From positions 1 to 34,917 of the forward strand of contig JAEXFN010000026.1 of the NCBI GenBank assembly GCA_023400055.1: 34,917 bases of DNA, given 5' to 3'. The notes below the pieces were generated by a model. The model had not been told where the DNA came from. It searched no databases and saw only the letters and a program-made list of their open reading frames with translations. The translations under genes and the position numbers were made by a program. This DNA comes from Bacillota bacterium (GTDB taxonomy: Bacteria > Bacillota > UBA4882 > UBA8346). Positions 1-7,951 of the stretch are shown here, piece after piece; positions within the stretch are counted from its first letter, which is position 1, and every line of letters begins with the position of its first letter.

Positions 1-288
1 GGTCTGGGACTCGCCCTGGCGGGAATCTTTCCGACGCTGATGGCCGCGCTGACCGCCAGCTTCCCCGGCAGCACCGGCAAGGTGGCCGCCTTGGTCACCG
101 TTTGCGCCGATTTGGGAGGCTTCCTGATCATCCCCGCCGTGGGCCAATTGGCCGACTGGTTCGGCTTCGCCGTATTCCCTGCCGTGATGCTGGGAATCGC
201 CGCCGTACTGACGGTGATCGCCTATCCGATCTGGGGCATCATTTACAGATACCGTTCCACCCTCGCTGCGGAGGATTGGGAAGCTTAA
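1..288 (+). CDS. MFS transporter, C-terminal part (5' end outside window)
   Basis: The frame is open from the first base and ends with TAA at 286-288, giving the last 95 residues of a membrane protein. Two hydrophobic segments are visible, separated by a short loop (around VGQLADWFGF), followed by a short charged tail ending EDWEA. The pattern GxxxPxxxGxLAD(W/R)xG is typical of the last helices of major facilitator superfamily permeases, where such loops precede TM11-12. Substrate cannot be told from this fragment. The neighbouring KDG-kinase gene is on the other strand, converging on it, so a role in sugar or sugar-acid uptake is only a guess. Confidence 0.7.
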   Translation, partial: GLGLALAGIFPTLMAALTASFPGSTGKVAALVTVCADLGGFLIIPAVGQLADWFGFAVFPAVMLGIAAVLTVIAYPIWGIIYRYRSTLAAEDWEA

Positions 289-743
289 GCTTTTGGCCCG
301 AATAGGGTCTAGCCGGAATTTTTCAGATTTATAATTTTCGAACTCTAACCGCCTGATAACACGCATGATACCTCAATCCGGCTCCTCTGGTTTTACCCCG
401 TGTCTTTGCAGAACCGTTCCTCTTCCCCGTCAGGGAAGAAGCTTATGAATCGGTCGGGGGAAATTGCCCCGAGGATTGAGGAAGCAAGACCAAGACGCGG
501 AGAAACATCCGCGAACCTTCGGGAAGCTATTCCGGCCGCCATCCCCGCTTTACCGAACTTTGTCCGGTCCAAACGTGAGCAATGTCGTTCAGCAACAGGA
601 CGCCCCACTTTCCGGATCCGCTTAAAAGGAAAAAGAGCCGGTTCCAGGCAACGCCATTAATCGTTAGGACATGAATTTACGAAGATAACCGACACTTCCC
701 TCGCCATCTTCTTAGCAATCCTGTGCCGCGCTTAAAAATTGGC
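289..743. other. Gene-free stretch between convergent genes
   Basis: No convincing gene. Short open frames on both strands (393-608 minus, 400-660 plus) overlap each other, lack good ribosome binding sites and resemble no family I recognise. A perfect 7-bp hairpin (TCTTCCC / GGGAAGA) lies at 421-439, but no T-tract follows it, so I do not call it a terminator. Confidence 0.5.
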
Positions 744-776
744 AAAAAAACAAGGGGCGCAATTGCTCCGTCCCTT
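744..776 (-). terminator. Intrinsic terminator of the KDG-kinase gene
   Basis: Read on the minus strand: stem CAAGGG / CCCTTG with a 15-nt loop, followed directly by seven T. It lies about 40 bp after the kinase stop codon. Confidence 0.85.
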
Positions 777-815
777 GCCCTGACGTCAAGTTCGCTAAAC
801 CTAATGGCTAAACGG

Positions 816-1919
816 TTACCGGTCCACCCGGGCGCCGCCGCCGCCCATTACTTTCTCGACCTCTTTCAGGCTGGCCATGGAGGTGTCGCCGGGGGTGGTC
901 ATCGCCAGAGCGCCGTGCGCCGCGCCATAGTTGACCGCCTGCTCGGGATCGCCGGTGGCCATCAGCCCGTAAGCCAGGCCGGAGGCGAAGCTGTCGCCGC
1001 CGCCGACCCGGTCCAGGATCTCCAGGCCCTTAAAGTCCTTGGCCTTGTAGATCTGGCCGTCGGCCCAGCACATGGCGGACCAGTCATTGACCGTGGCCGA
1101 TTTGACAGTGCGCAGCGTGGTGGCGACCACCTTGAAGTTGGGGTAGGTCTTGACCACTTGGTTGATCATCTTGCGGTAGCCTTCCAGATTGAGCTCTTTC
1201 AGGTTCTCGTCGTTGCCTTCCACCTCGAAACCGAGGCAGGCGGTGAAGTCTTCCTCATTGCCGATCATCACGTCGATGTATTTGGCGATCTCCTGGTTGA
1301 CCTCCTGGGCCTTTTCCTGGCCGCCGATGCCTTTCCAGAGCGAGGGGCGGTAATTCAGGTCATAGGAGACGATGGTGCCGTATTTCTTGGCGGCCTGGAC
1401 CGCTTCCAGCACCACCGCGGGAGTGGTCTCGGAGAGCGCGGCGTAAATTCCGCCGGTATGCAGCCAGCGGCTGCCGAGGGTGCCGAAGATGTAATCCCAG
1501 TCGATATCGCCCTTCTTCAGTTGCGAAGCGGCGGTGTTGGCCCGGTCGGAGACGCCCACCGCGCCGCGGATGCCGTAGCCGCGTTCGGTGAAGTTGAGGC
1601 CGTTCCGGACATTGCGGCCGATCCCGTCGTAGGGGAACCATTTGATCAGCGAAACGTCGACGCCGCCCTGCATGATGAAGTCTTCCACCAGCCGGCCGAC
1701 CTCATTGTCGGCGAAAGCCGTCACCACCGCGCAGTTCATGCCGAAACATTTGCGCAGCCCCCGCGATACATTGTACTCGCCGCCGCCTTCCCAGGCCCGG
1801 AACTGGCGGGCCGTTTTGATCCGGCCCTCGCCGGGATCGAGGCGCAGCATCACCTCGCCCAGGGAGATGCAATCGTATTTGCAGCTATCTTTGGGTTTGA
1901 CATTTAAATTGATGGACAT
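816..1919 (-). CDS. kdgK: PfkB-family sugar kinase, likely 2-keto-3-deoxygluconate kinase
   Basis: A 367-residue ribokinase/PfkB-fold kinase that would phosphorylate 2-keto-3-deoxygluconate to KDPG in the cytoplasm, in hexuronate/Entner-Doudoroff catabolism. The N-terminal substrate motif (GEVMLRLDPGEG, then WEGGGEYNVSRGL) and the C-terminal PfkB signature DRVGGGDSFASG with catalytic Asp near residue 309 are intact. The start at 1919 (MSINLN) is set by GAGGAGG about 8 nt upstream; the frame stays open upstream to 2231, but that part is the leader, with no family similarity. Substrate is assigned from the KDG-kinase-like GEVMLRL and GGGDSF motifs; a fructokinase or other sugar kinase is possible. 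It is monocistronic here, with its own terminator and a candidate attenuated leader. Confidence 0.8.
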   Translation of the reverse strand: MSINLNVKPKDSCKYDCISLGEVMLRLDPGEGRIKTARQFRAWEGGGEYNVSRGLRKCFGMNCAVVTAFADNEVGRLVEDFIMQGGVDVSLIKWFPYDGIGRNVRNGLNFTERGYGIRGAVGVSDRANTAASQLKKGDIDWDYIFGTLGSRWLHTGGIYAALSETTPAVVLEAVQAAKKYGTIVSYDLNYRPSLWKGIGGQEKAQEVNQEIAKYIDVMIGNEEDFTACLGFEVEGNDENLKELNLEGYRKMINQVVKTYPNFKVVATTLRTVKSATVNDWSAMCWADGQIYKAKDFKGLEILDRVGGGDSFASGLAYGLMATGDPEQAVNYGAAHGALAMTTPGDTSMASLKEVEKVMGGGGARVDR

Positions 1920-2027
1920 TTCCAAACATCCTCCTCGTATTGGTCCTGATTCTTTCAGCAAACTTCGTTCGCTTGGCTCATTATCCCCCTTTCCGGCAGG
2001 CGCAAGTCTCAAGCCCTGAACCCTTTC

Positions 2028-2049
2028 AACCCGCCGCGAAGAGCGGGTT
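2028..2049 (-). promoter_or_regulatory. Leader hairpin 3' of the attenuator candidate
   Basis: Perfect 7-bp inverted repeat AACCCGC / GCGGGTT with an 8-nt loop, in the 5' leader of the kinase gene, 109 nt before the start codon. No T-tract follows on the minus strand. It may be an anti-terminator partner or a stability hairpin; function unknown. Confidence 0.4.
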
Positions 2050-2076
2050 TCCGAATGAAACCACCGCGAATGGCCA

Positions 2077-2126
2077 GAAAAAACAAAAAGGGTCCCGGAA
2101 TCACGCTTGCGATTCACAAAACCCTT
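2077..2126 (-). terminator. Terminator-like hairpin inside the kinase leader (candidate attenuator)
   Basis: On the minus strand, AAGGGT pairs with ACCCTT, an inner GAATC pairs with GATTC, and the hairpin is followed by TTTTTGTTTTTTC. It lies between a good sigma-A promoter (2235-2263) and the kinase start (1919), so it could abort transcription early, or end a short RNA of about 150 nt. No T-box or other riboswitch signature was recognised. Confidence 0.55.
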
Positions 2127-2234
2127 ACTCATATGGAATTGAAGGATTGGAGGGAATCGCGATCCCCTTGGATAGGGTCTCCGGCAATGTTCATGATGTT
2201 CGAAACCGACGGGCGGTTTTGCCCATTCCAACTT

Positions 2235-2263
2235 ATTTTAGCATACGTTCCCCGGCTGTTCAA
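2235..2263 (-). promoter_or_regulatory. Sigma-A promoter for the kinase leader
   Basis: Minus strand: -35 TTGAAC, 17-bp spacer, -10 TAAAAT. Predicted transcription start near 2228, giving a leader of roughly 310 nt before the kinase start codon. Between the promoter and array A (2264-2431) I see nothing else. Confidence 0.6.
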
Positions 2264-2431
2264 GAATTTGCCCGGCATAAAATCGGGTCGCCGCTTGAAC
2301 TTTGGGTAACGGAACCGCCGCCCGGTTCCCGCCGACCTGAACTTAAACTTCCGAAGTTCCTGTTTTAAAGTTACGAATTCTATTTCCGCGATCGTCAATT
2401 TTACTTTTTCAGTCCAAAATTAGATAAAAAT

Positions 2432-2746
2432 GATGATAATTTTAATTATCGGACGTGATATTTTCTTTTTGATGATCGATAATTTAATTATCCAGATCGA
2501 TTTCTTGATTATTCAGATCGATAATTTAATTATTGGGATCGATTTTTTAATTATCGCGATCGAAAATTTATTTCTCCGGATCGAAAGTTAAATTCTCCGA
2601 ATCAAAAGTTTAATTCTCCGGATCGAAAATTTATTTCTCTGGATCGAAAGTTTAATTCTCGCGCCGAGAAATTCAATTCTCCGGGTCGAAAATGTAATTA
2701 TCGCGACCGAAATATAATTATTGGTTTCAAAATTTAACAATTGCAG
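2432..2746. repeat. Array A: 15 AT-rich 21-bp tandem units (type I)
   Basis: Units begin at 2432, 2453, 2474 and every 21 bp to 2726 without a single insertion or deletion. Most start GATCGA, followed by an A/T tract, AATT and an ending such as TATCNG or CTCCG. The second unit and the last are degenerate. Because the period is two B-DNA turns, the GATC sites and A/T tracts all face the same side of the helix, so curvature or a phased protein-binding array is possible. In the + frame set by GATCGA there are stop codons (GATCGATAA), so this array is not a conserved coding sequence. It lies between the terminator of the envelope operon and the kinase promoter. Confidence 0.9.
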
Positions 2747-2778
2747 GTTCGGAACGGGAATGGCTGGCACTGAAATAA

Positions 2779-2814
2779 CCAAAACCACCGGGGGTTTTCA
2801 TCCGGTGGTTTTGG
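2779..2814 (-). terminator. Terminator of the exbB-tonB envelope operon
   Basis: Perfect 13-bp stem (CCAAAACCACCGG / CCGGTGGTTTTGG) with a 10-nt loop; on the minus strand followed by TTATTTC. It lies about 55 bp past the last stop codon of the operon. Confidence 0.8.
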
Positions 2815-2867
2815 ATTGTCCGCTTTTGCGTATGTAAATGGCAACGTCCGAGTCGGACCGTTTTCCG

Positions 2868-3800
2868 CTACTTGGCCACTCCGATCAGCCCGAGGACGAT
2901 GGCGGCGATGATCATGCCGTTCTGTTTCTTGCGGTTCTGCTCATTCTCGATGCGCATCCGATCGATATCCGCCTGGAGCATGGAGTTTTCCTCCTCCAAC
3001 TTCTGGACGCGGGCCGTCAGCTTCTGAATCTCGGCGATGATCTGTTGCGCCTGTTCTTGAAAGGCCTTTTGCTGGGCGGCCTGGTCATCGGCGAGTTTTT
3101 GAATGGCGGCGGAATTTTGCGCGATGTCCTGGCTGTTCTTGGCAATGTCCTCGCTATTTTGGGCGACCTTCTTTTGCAGGACGTCCCGGTCGCTGCTCAG
3201 CGCCTGAATATCGGCACTGTTCTGGCTGACCTGCCCTTGCAAGGTCTGAATAGCGGCGCTGTTCTGGCCGGTCTGCCCTTGCAGCGTTTGAATGTCGGCG
3301 CTGTTTTTGGCGACGTTCTGGCGCAGCGCGTCCTGGTCGTCGCCCAACTGCTGGGTGGCGGCGGTATTTCTGGTGATATCCTCCTTGATGACCTGGTTGT
3401 CTTTGACGACCTGATCGATCTTTTGGACGAAGAGATTATTCTTGGAGTTGACCTGGACCAGTTCGTTCCAGTACTCGTTGGTCAGTTTCTTGACCAGGTC
3501 CATGTCGCCCTGGTTGGTGCCGACCTTGCCGCCGGCGATCTCATTTAAGATCTTGGCGACCACGACCGCCATGGTGTACCGGTCGACCGGCTTTTCGCCC
3601 TTGAAGGTCTGGTCCTGGTATAACTGCAAATAACCCTTATCCACCAGCAATTTGACGGCCTTGTAGGCCCAGTGGGACGGCGGCACATCCGCCGGATTGG
3701 TCTCGGCCAGCACGACCTGGCCGACGCAGAAGGACAGCGTCAAGGTCAGTAAGCAAATCAAGCCCAAGGTCAGTTTCAATTGATAACGGTTTGCCATCAT
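2868..3800 (-). CDS. SLH-domain coiled-coil protein, Omp-alpha-like envelope tether
   Basis: About 310 residues. In order: signal peptide (1-32, cleavage near VLA-ET); one SLH domain (about 36-90: NPADVPPSHWAYKAVKLLVDKG, then DRYTMAVVVAKIL); a long coiled coil (about 115-290) with repeats NSADIQTLQGQ / NSAAIQTLQGQ / NSADIQALS; and a C-terminal hydrophobic helix (GMIIAAIVLGLIGVAK). This order matches the Omp-alpha rod of Thermotoga, where SLH binds peptidoglycan and the C-terminus anchors in the outer membrane; no beta-barrel follows here. The start is ambiguous: ATG at 3806 overlaps the upstream TGA as ATGA, but GGGGAGG is best spaced (7 nt) for ATG at 3800. Last gene of the five-gene operon. 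Family is clear; the tether role is inference. Confidence 0.75.
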   Translation of the reverse strand: MMANRYQLKLTLGLICLLTLTLSFCVGQVVLAETNPADVPPSHWAYKAVKLLVDKGYLQLYQDQTFKGEKPVDRYTMAVVVAKILNEIAGGKVGTNQGDMDLVKKLTNEYWNELVQVNSKNNLFVQKIDQVVKDNQVIKEDITRNTAATQQLGDDQDALRQNVAKNSADIQTLQGQTGQNSAAIQTLQGQVSQNSADIQALSSDRDVLQKKVAQNSEDIAKNSQDIAQNSAAIQKLADDQAAQQKAFQEQAQQIIAEIQKLTARVQKLEEENSMLQADIDRMRIENEQNRKKQNGMIIAAIVLGLIGVAK

Positions 3801-3802
3801 CG

Positions 3803-5788
3803 TCATTCCTCCCCAATCTGATATTGCAACGCCGTCGCTGCCGCGGGCAATTGCTGCCCGGACGCGTCCAGCAGTTGCAGGTCGCCGGTTTGAATCCGGC
3901 CGGCGCCGGCCCCCACCGCGATAAAGTTCAAGCGAGCCAAGGTCACTCCCGATCCGCTGAAGGGTTGGCTCCGGGAACCGCCGATCCCCGCGACCGTCCC
4001 GGCCCGCCGGTCGATGGTGCCGCTGGACCAACGGGACAACGCGTCGTCCTCCACCAGGAAGGTGCCGCGCGAGACGCTCACCAGGCGGAGCTGTTGCGGA
4101 TCGTATCGGATATTCAGTTGGAACTTGGCCAGCGCGGTTAAGTTGTAAGCATTGACGTCGACCAGGACCACCTGGCCCGGCAGGATCTTGGCCGGTCCCG
4201 TCAGCGAAAGCTGCAACGGCAACGGCGGAATGGCGGCGTCGACTGCGATCCGCTCGGTCCGGATCTCCCGCCCGCTGATCTCCGCCTGCAACCGGCCGCG
4301 CGGCGCGGCGCCGGTCGGAACCACCTGCCAGCTGACAGTGGCGGTTTGATTCGGCGCCAAACTGCCCACGAACTTTTCCGGCCGCTCGCCGTCGGCCAGC
4401 CGGAAACCGGCGTCTCCGGTCAGGACCGCTTTCAGATCGTCACCGGTGGCCGATTCGCCTTGATTCTGCAGCCGCAACGTCACGGGCAGCGGATAAGGGT
4501 CCCAGCTGTTGGCGGTCACTCGCAAGGCCGGGATGCTCAGCGAGCCGCCGACCCGGGGCGGACCGATGATCCGGATCTTGCGGGTCACCTGATTGGCCTC
4601 CAGATGCTCGCCGGTCACTTTAATGGCGAAGCTGGTGTCGCCGCTGACCGTCCCGTCGGGCCGGATCTCCCAGGAAAACTGCTTGGTGACGCCGGGAATC
4701 AATTCCGCCAGGCTGATCTGGGGCTGTCCGGTGACGCAGGTCAAACCCTGCGGCAGATCCAGCTGAATGCGGACATTTTCGGCCTTGGCCTCGCCGCGGT
4801 GCTCCAGATACACGATGACCAGGTAACTGCGCGGCGCGGTGATGCTGTCGACCACCTCCGCCGGAGCCGAGATTCCCAGATAGGTATTGCCGGGCGAGAA
4901 GGTGATCCCGCCCAAACCGTAATCGATGACGATATTCAGCTGTTCGCCGGGCTTCACCGTCCGGGGCAGCCAGTACATGGCCAAGGCGCTGTCCAGTTCA
5001 TCCTCGCCTTCCCGGGTGAAGTCGGCCCCCGCGGTCAGCGGGATCTCCCAGGGATTATCGGCCGCCTTGCCCCAGTTGGTAAAGACGATCCGGTCCGGCG
5101 TGGTCACGCCGCCGCCGCGCAGTGTGCCCTGGGCGATCACCGCCGGTTTGGACAGCGAATCGAAGGCTTGCCAATAGTCGGGGCAATCTTTGCCGTCGAT
5201 GCTGCGATCGGTGGTCACTTCCTGGTTGCCGAGCCGGAACGGCGCGCCGTCATTGTCGCCCACCATCGTATCGAGCAGCGCCCGCAAGCCCAGCTCCGCC
5301 GGAGCCGTGCCCTGATTGGTCAAGCTATAACGGATGCGCGCCGTATCCAACGCGCCGGTGCTGGGGCTGCGGGTAATGTCCAGGGTCTGTTCGACCACGA
5401 TCGCGCCGTACTGACATTTCATGGTCAGCCGGTCATCGGCCAGACGGGGGCCTTCCAGGATCGTCCCGCCGGGCAGGCCGGCGCCCGCCCGCTTGCTGGT
5501 CTCCTTGCCGAACACATAATCGGCGCCATCGATCCGGATGGTCGTGAAAGAGGTCCAGGGCTTGGGGCGTCCGTAGATCAACGGCTTGTTATCGTCGTCG
5601 CTCCGTTCGTAATCGCCGCCGGTCACATCCACCGCGAAGCGCCCGGTCTCCTCGGCGCTATTATTCATGTAAACTTTGATGTACTTATTCTCGACCGACA
5701 GCAGCTCTCCCGGCTCACCCCAAACGATCCCCGCCGCGCTGCCGCAGACGGCGAGCAACAGCCAAACCAGCCATGCCTTTCGTCTCAT
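3803..5788 (-). CDS. Exported protein with CARDB-like beta domains and a C-terminal cohesin-like domain
   Basis: 661 residues with a signal peptide (about 1-24, ending SAAGIVWGEP). The first 300 residues form an all-beta region I do not recognise. Two CARDB/NEAT-like beta domains follow (about 305-410 and 415-525; typical phrases VTLRLQNQGESATGDDL and SWQVVP). Residues about 530-655 look like a cohesin fold (LTGPAKILPGQVVLVDVNAY, FQLNIRYDPQQLRLVSVSRG, TLARLNFIAVG). Cohesins bind dockerins in cellulosomes, but isolated cohesin-like domains also serve as generic adhesion modules in envelope proteins. No dockerin is visible in this window. It lies between tonB (33-bp gap) and the SLH gene (4-bp overlap), so it probably acts at the envelope with the TonB machinery. 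GGAGGG lies 4-5 nt before the start. Confidence 0.7.
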   Translation of the reverse strand: MRRKAWLVWLLLAVCGSAAGIVWGEPGELLSVENKYIKVYMNNSAEETGRFAVDVTGGDYERSDDDNKPLIYGRPKPWTSFTTIRIDGADYVFGKETSKRAGAGLPGGTILEGPRLADDRLTMKCQYGAIVVEQTLDITRSPSTGALDTARIRYSLTNQGTAPAELGLRALLDTMVGDNDGAPFRLGNQEVTTDRSIDGKDCPDYWQAFDSLSKPAVIAQGTLRGGGVTTPDRIVFTNWGKAADNPWEIPLTAGADFTREGEDELDSALAMYWLPRTVKPGEQLNIVIDYGLGGITFSPGNTYLGISAPAEVVDSITAPRSYLVIVYLEHRGEAKAENVRIQLDLPQGLTCVTGQPQISLAELIPGVTKQFSWEIRPDGTVSGDTSFAIKVTGEHLEANQVTRKIRIIGPPRVGGSLSIPALRVTANSWDPYPLPVTLRLQNQGESATGDDLKAVLTGDAGFRLADGERPEKFVGSLAPNQTATVSWQVVPTGAAPRGRLQAEISGREIRTERIAVDAAIPPLPLQLSLTGPAKILPGQVVLVDVNAYNLTALAKFQLNIRYDPQQLRLVSVSRGTFLVEDDALSRWSSGTIDRRAGTVAGIGGSRSQPFSGSGVTLARLNFIAVGAGAGRIQTGDLQLLDASGQQLPAAATALQYQIGEE

Positions 5789-5821
5789 TGCGCCCTCCGT
5801 ACCGACTGTTTCACATTGTTC

Positions 5822-6886
5822 TTAACGGGATTCCGCGTTTTCAAAGCTGACTCCCACCTGAGCCTTCCGGGCATTGAAAATGAAGCCGAGGTCGATAAAG
5901 TAGTCGACCGACGTCGGCGCAAACTTCCAGTTCCGGCGAATCTGGTTGAGCACGATATTGTCCAGCCGGGCGTCGCCCGACGAATCCAACAGTTGGATTT
6001 TTTCCAAGGCGCCGTTGGCGTGGACCAGGATCCTGACCCGAACTTTGCCTTCTTTCCCTTCATTCAAGGCGTTCTTGGGATAGGCGGGCGGCGGTCCCAG
6101 CACTGTCAGCTTGGCTCCGGTTCCAAAACCGATGGGGCCGCTGCCGCCACCTTTCTCATTGCCCGCCCCCGCGCCTGAACCTGTGCCCGTGCCCGTACCC
6201 GTACCGGAACCACTTCCCGCGCCGTCGCCGGAACCGGACGCGCTACCGCTCTTATCGGCGGCGGCCAGCTTGTCACCAGTTCCGGTGCCGTTACCGCCGC
6301 CACCGGCGGCCTCATGACCAGCCGGCTTGGCTTCGGGATGTTGCGATGGTGCGGCCGCTGCAACGGCCGGCTCTTTACGGTCCTGTTCCTTGCCTTCTTT
6401 CGACTCTTTGGCCGCTTTTGAATCCTTGGCGTCTTTCTGCCCGACGGCGAGCGCCGGTCCGGGGCCCGGATCGGGACTGGCCGGAATTTTGGCCGCCACC
6501 GAGGCGGGTTCGGCTTTGGCTGCGGCTGGCGGTGCCGCCTCGGTATGGGTCTTAAGCACCGCTTTAGCCTGCGAAATCACCGGCTGGGCTTGCGCTTTGG
6601 GTTTGGCCGGCGGGCCGGCCTGGGCCGATTTAGCGGCATTCTCATGTTTGGCGGGCAAAGCCACCGTACCGAGCGCCGCCTGCGCGCCCCCCGACTCCGC
6701 AACATGGCGGATACCGGCATCGGGTCTACCGGCCAGCTCGACCGTTCCGATGGGGTACGTCTCCAACTCCAACTCACTGGGCTTGGCCGACCAAATCCGC
6801 GGCACATAAAACAACCCCATCAGTAAGTGAAAACCGATGGAAATGACGATGGCCACTCCATAATTGCGGCGTTCCGTGCTAGTCAA
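5822..6886 (-). CDS. tonB: TonB-family energy transducer
   Basis: 354 residues. A cytoplasmic stub (MTSTERRNYG) precedes one membrane helix (about 11-30), then a long low-complexity periplasmic spacer rich in Ala, Pro, Lys and, around 210-250, Gly/Ser/Thr dipeptide runs. The C-terminal 95 residues form a TonB_C domain (PPPAYPKNALNEGKEGKVRV, then LDNIVLNQIRRNWKFAP), which contacts the TonB box of outer-membrane receptors. It would transmit proton-motive force from ExbB-ExbD across the periplasm. It directly follows exbD (21-bp gap). The Gly-Thr codons are a simple DNA repeat and may vary in length among strains. No TonB-dependent receptor is encoded in the window. Confidence 0.88.
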   Translation of the reverse strand: MTSTERRNYGVAIVISIGFHLLMGLFYVPRIWSAKPSELELETYPIGTVELAGRPDAGIRHVAESGGAQAALGTVALPAKHENAAKSAQAGPPAKPKAQAQPVISQAKAVLKTHTEAAPPAAAKAEPASVAAKIPASPDPGPGPALAVGQKDAKDSKAAKESKEGKEQDRKEPAVAAAAPSQHPEAKPAGHEAAGGGGNGTGTGDKLAAADKSGSASGSGDGAGSGSGTGTGTGTGSGAGAGNEKGGGSGPIGFGTGAKLTVLGPPPAYPKNALNEGKEGKVRVRILVHANGALEKIQLLDSSGDARLDNIVLNQIRRNWKFAPTSVDYFIDLGFIFNARKAQVGVSFENAESR

Positions 6887-6907
6887 GGTCGCATTCCCCC
6901 ATCCGGC

Positions 6908-7339
6908 TTACTCTACTTGCGGCCGGTTGGAATTGGGCATCTGTTGCCGGTCGACCCCCAGCAAAGGTTTCTGAACTCCGGCGCCGGCCAACGCGTCCAT
7001 TACCCGGACCACCCGGGAGTACGGCACCGCCGCGTCGGGCCGGATCACCACCTGGGTATCGGCATCGCTGGCAATCTCCCGGCGGATCTCATCCTTTAAA
7101 CCGTCCAGGCTCACAGTCTGTTTTCCGTAAAACAACTGTGAATGTTTGTCGATGCTGATAATCACCGTATTCTGTTCGGTCTTTCCCAGATGCAACGCTT
7201 TGGGAAGATCGACCGGCACACCGCTCTGCGCCCCCTTCAGCGTCGAAAATAACATGAAGAAGACCAGCATGAAAAACATGACATCGATCATCGGCACCAG
7301 TTCGATCCGGGGCCGCCGCCGTTTAATCTCCAGTTTCAT
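6908..7339 (-). CDS. exbD: ExbD/TolR-family biopolymer transport protein
   Basis: 143 residues: a short basic N-terminus (MKLEIKRRRPRIELVPMIDV), one membrane helix (VMFFMLVFFMLFSTL) carrying the conserved Asp of IELVPMIDV, and a periplasmic domain ending with ADTQVVIRPDAAVPYSRVV. This is the ExbD pattern; the Asp conducts protons in the ExbB-ExbD motor. ATG at 7339 is preferred because AGGTGG is well spaced before it; an in-frame GTG at 7348, right after the exbB stop, would add three residues. Translationally linked to exbB (9-bp gap) and followed by tonB. Confidence 0.9.
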   Translation of the reverse strand: MKLEIKRRRPRIELVPMIDVMFFMLVFFMLFSTLKGAQSGVPVDLPKALHLGKTEQNTVIISIDKHSQLFYGKQTVSLDGLKDEIRREIASDADTQVVIRPDAAVPYSRVVRVMDALAGAGVQKPLLGVDRQQMPNSNRPQVE

Positions 7340-7348
7340 TACGCCCAC

Positions 7349-7951
7349 CTAGCCTTTTAAGAGGATGGTTTGAATCTCCTGGCTTTTGTAACTCAATTCG
7401 CTGGCTTTCTTTTCGGCAATGCTGTAAAAAATATTGACCACAAAGAGCGCCGGAATGGCAATCGCCAGGCCAAAGGCCGTATTATAAAGGGCTTCGGCGA
7501 TCCCCGCGCCCAACTCGGCGGTTTGGGAAGCTCCGCCCACCGAAAGGGCGGTAAATGCCCTAATGATACCGGTTACCGTTCCCAAAAGCCCCAACAGCGG
7601 GCTGGCCGTGACAATGGTGTCTAAGACATGCAAGCCCCGTTGCAACCGTTTGAGTTGTTGATCGCCCGCCGCTTGCATGGCCGCGTCGACCAATTCCGGA
7701 TCGGCCTCCCGTTGCTTGATGCCCACTTCCAAGATCTGCCCCAGCGGGCTCCGCAGTCCGGCCAGCAACTGTTTGGCCTCGGCCGGCTTGTCCTTGGTCA
7801 GATACAGTTTGAGCAGGTTCAACTCGCGTTCATCCAACCCTTTGAAGCGGATGTAAAAAAGCGTTCGTTCAATAACGATCACCAATGCCACCACCGAACA
7901 GAGCGCCAGCGGGAACATCACCCATCCGCCCTTAACAAAAATTTGCCACAT
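7349..7951 (-). CDS. exbB: ExbB/TolQ/MotA-family proton channel protein
   Basis: 200 residues with three membrane helices (about 8-28, 110-132, 150-172) and the family signature ASPLLGLLGTVTGIIRAF at the second helix. It forms the proton channel that drives TonB through ExbD. ATG at 7951 is chosen because GGGAGG lies 7 nt upstream; a GTG at 7966 would overlap the ribosome binding site. First gene of the five-gene minus-strand operon. I did not find a convincing promoter in the 300 bp upstream. Confidence 0.92.
   Translation of the reverse strand: MWQIFVKGGWVMFPLALCSVVALVIVIERTLFYIRFKGLDERELNLLKLYLTKDKPAEAKQLLAGLRSPLGQILEVGIKQREADPELVDAAMQAAGDQQLKRLQRGLHVLDTIVTASPLLGLLGTVTGIIRAFTALSVGGASQTAELGAGIAEALYNTAFGLAIAIPALFVVNIFYSIAEKKASELSYKSQEIQTILLKG

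Noticed and set aside
4346..6178. Long 610-codon open frame on the plus strand
   Set aside because: Antisense to the cohesin-like and tonB genes; composition is that of a mirror frame in GC-rich DNA, with no family similarity. The same holds for 723-1907, 2838-3548, 19639-20646 and 23430-24218.
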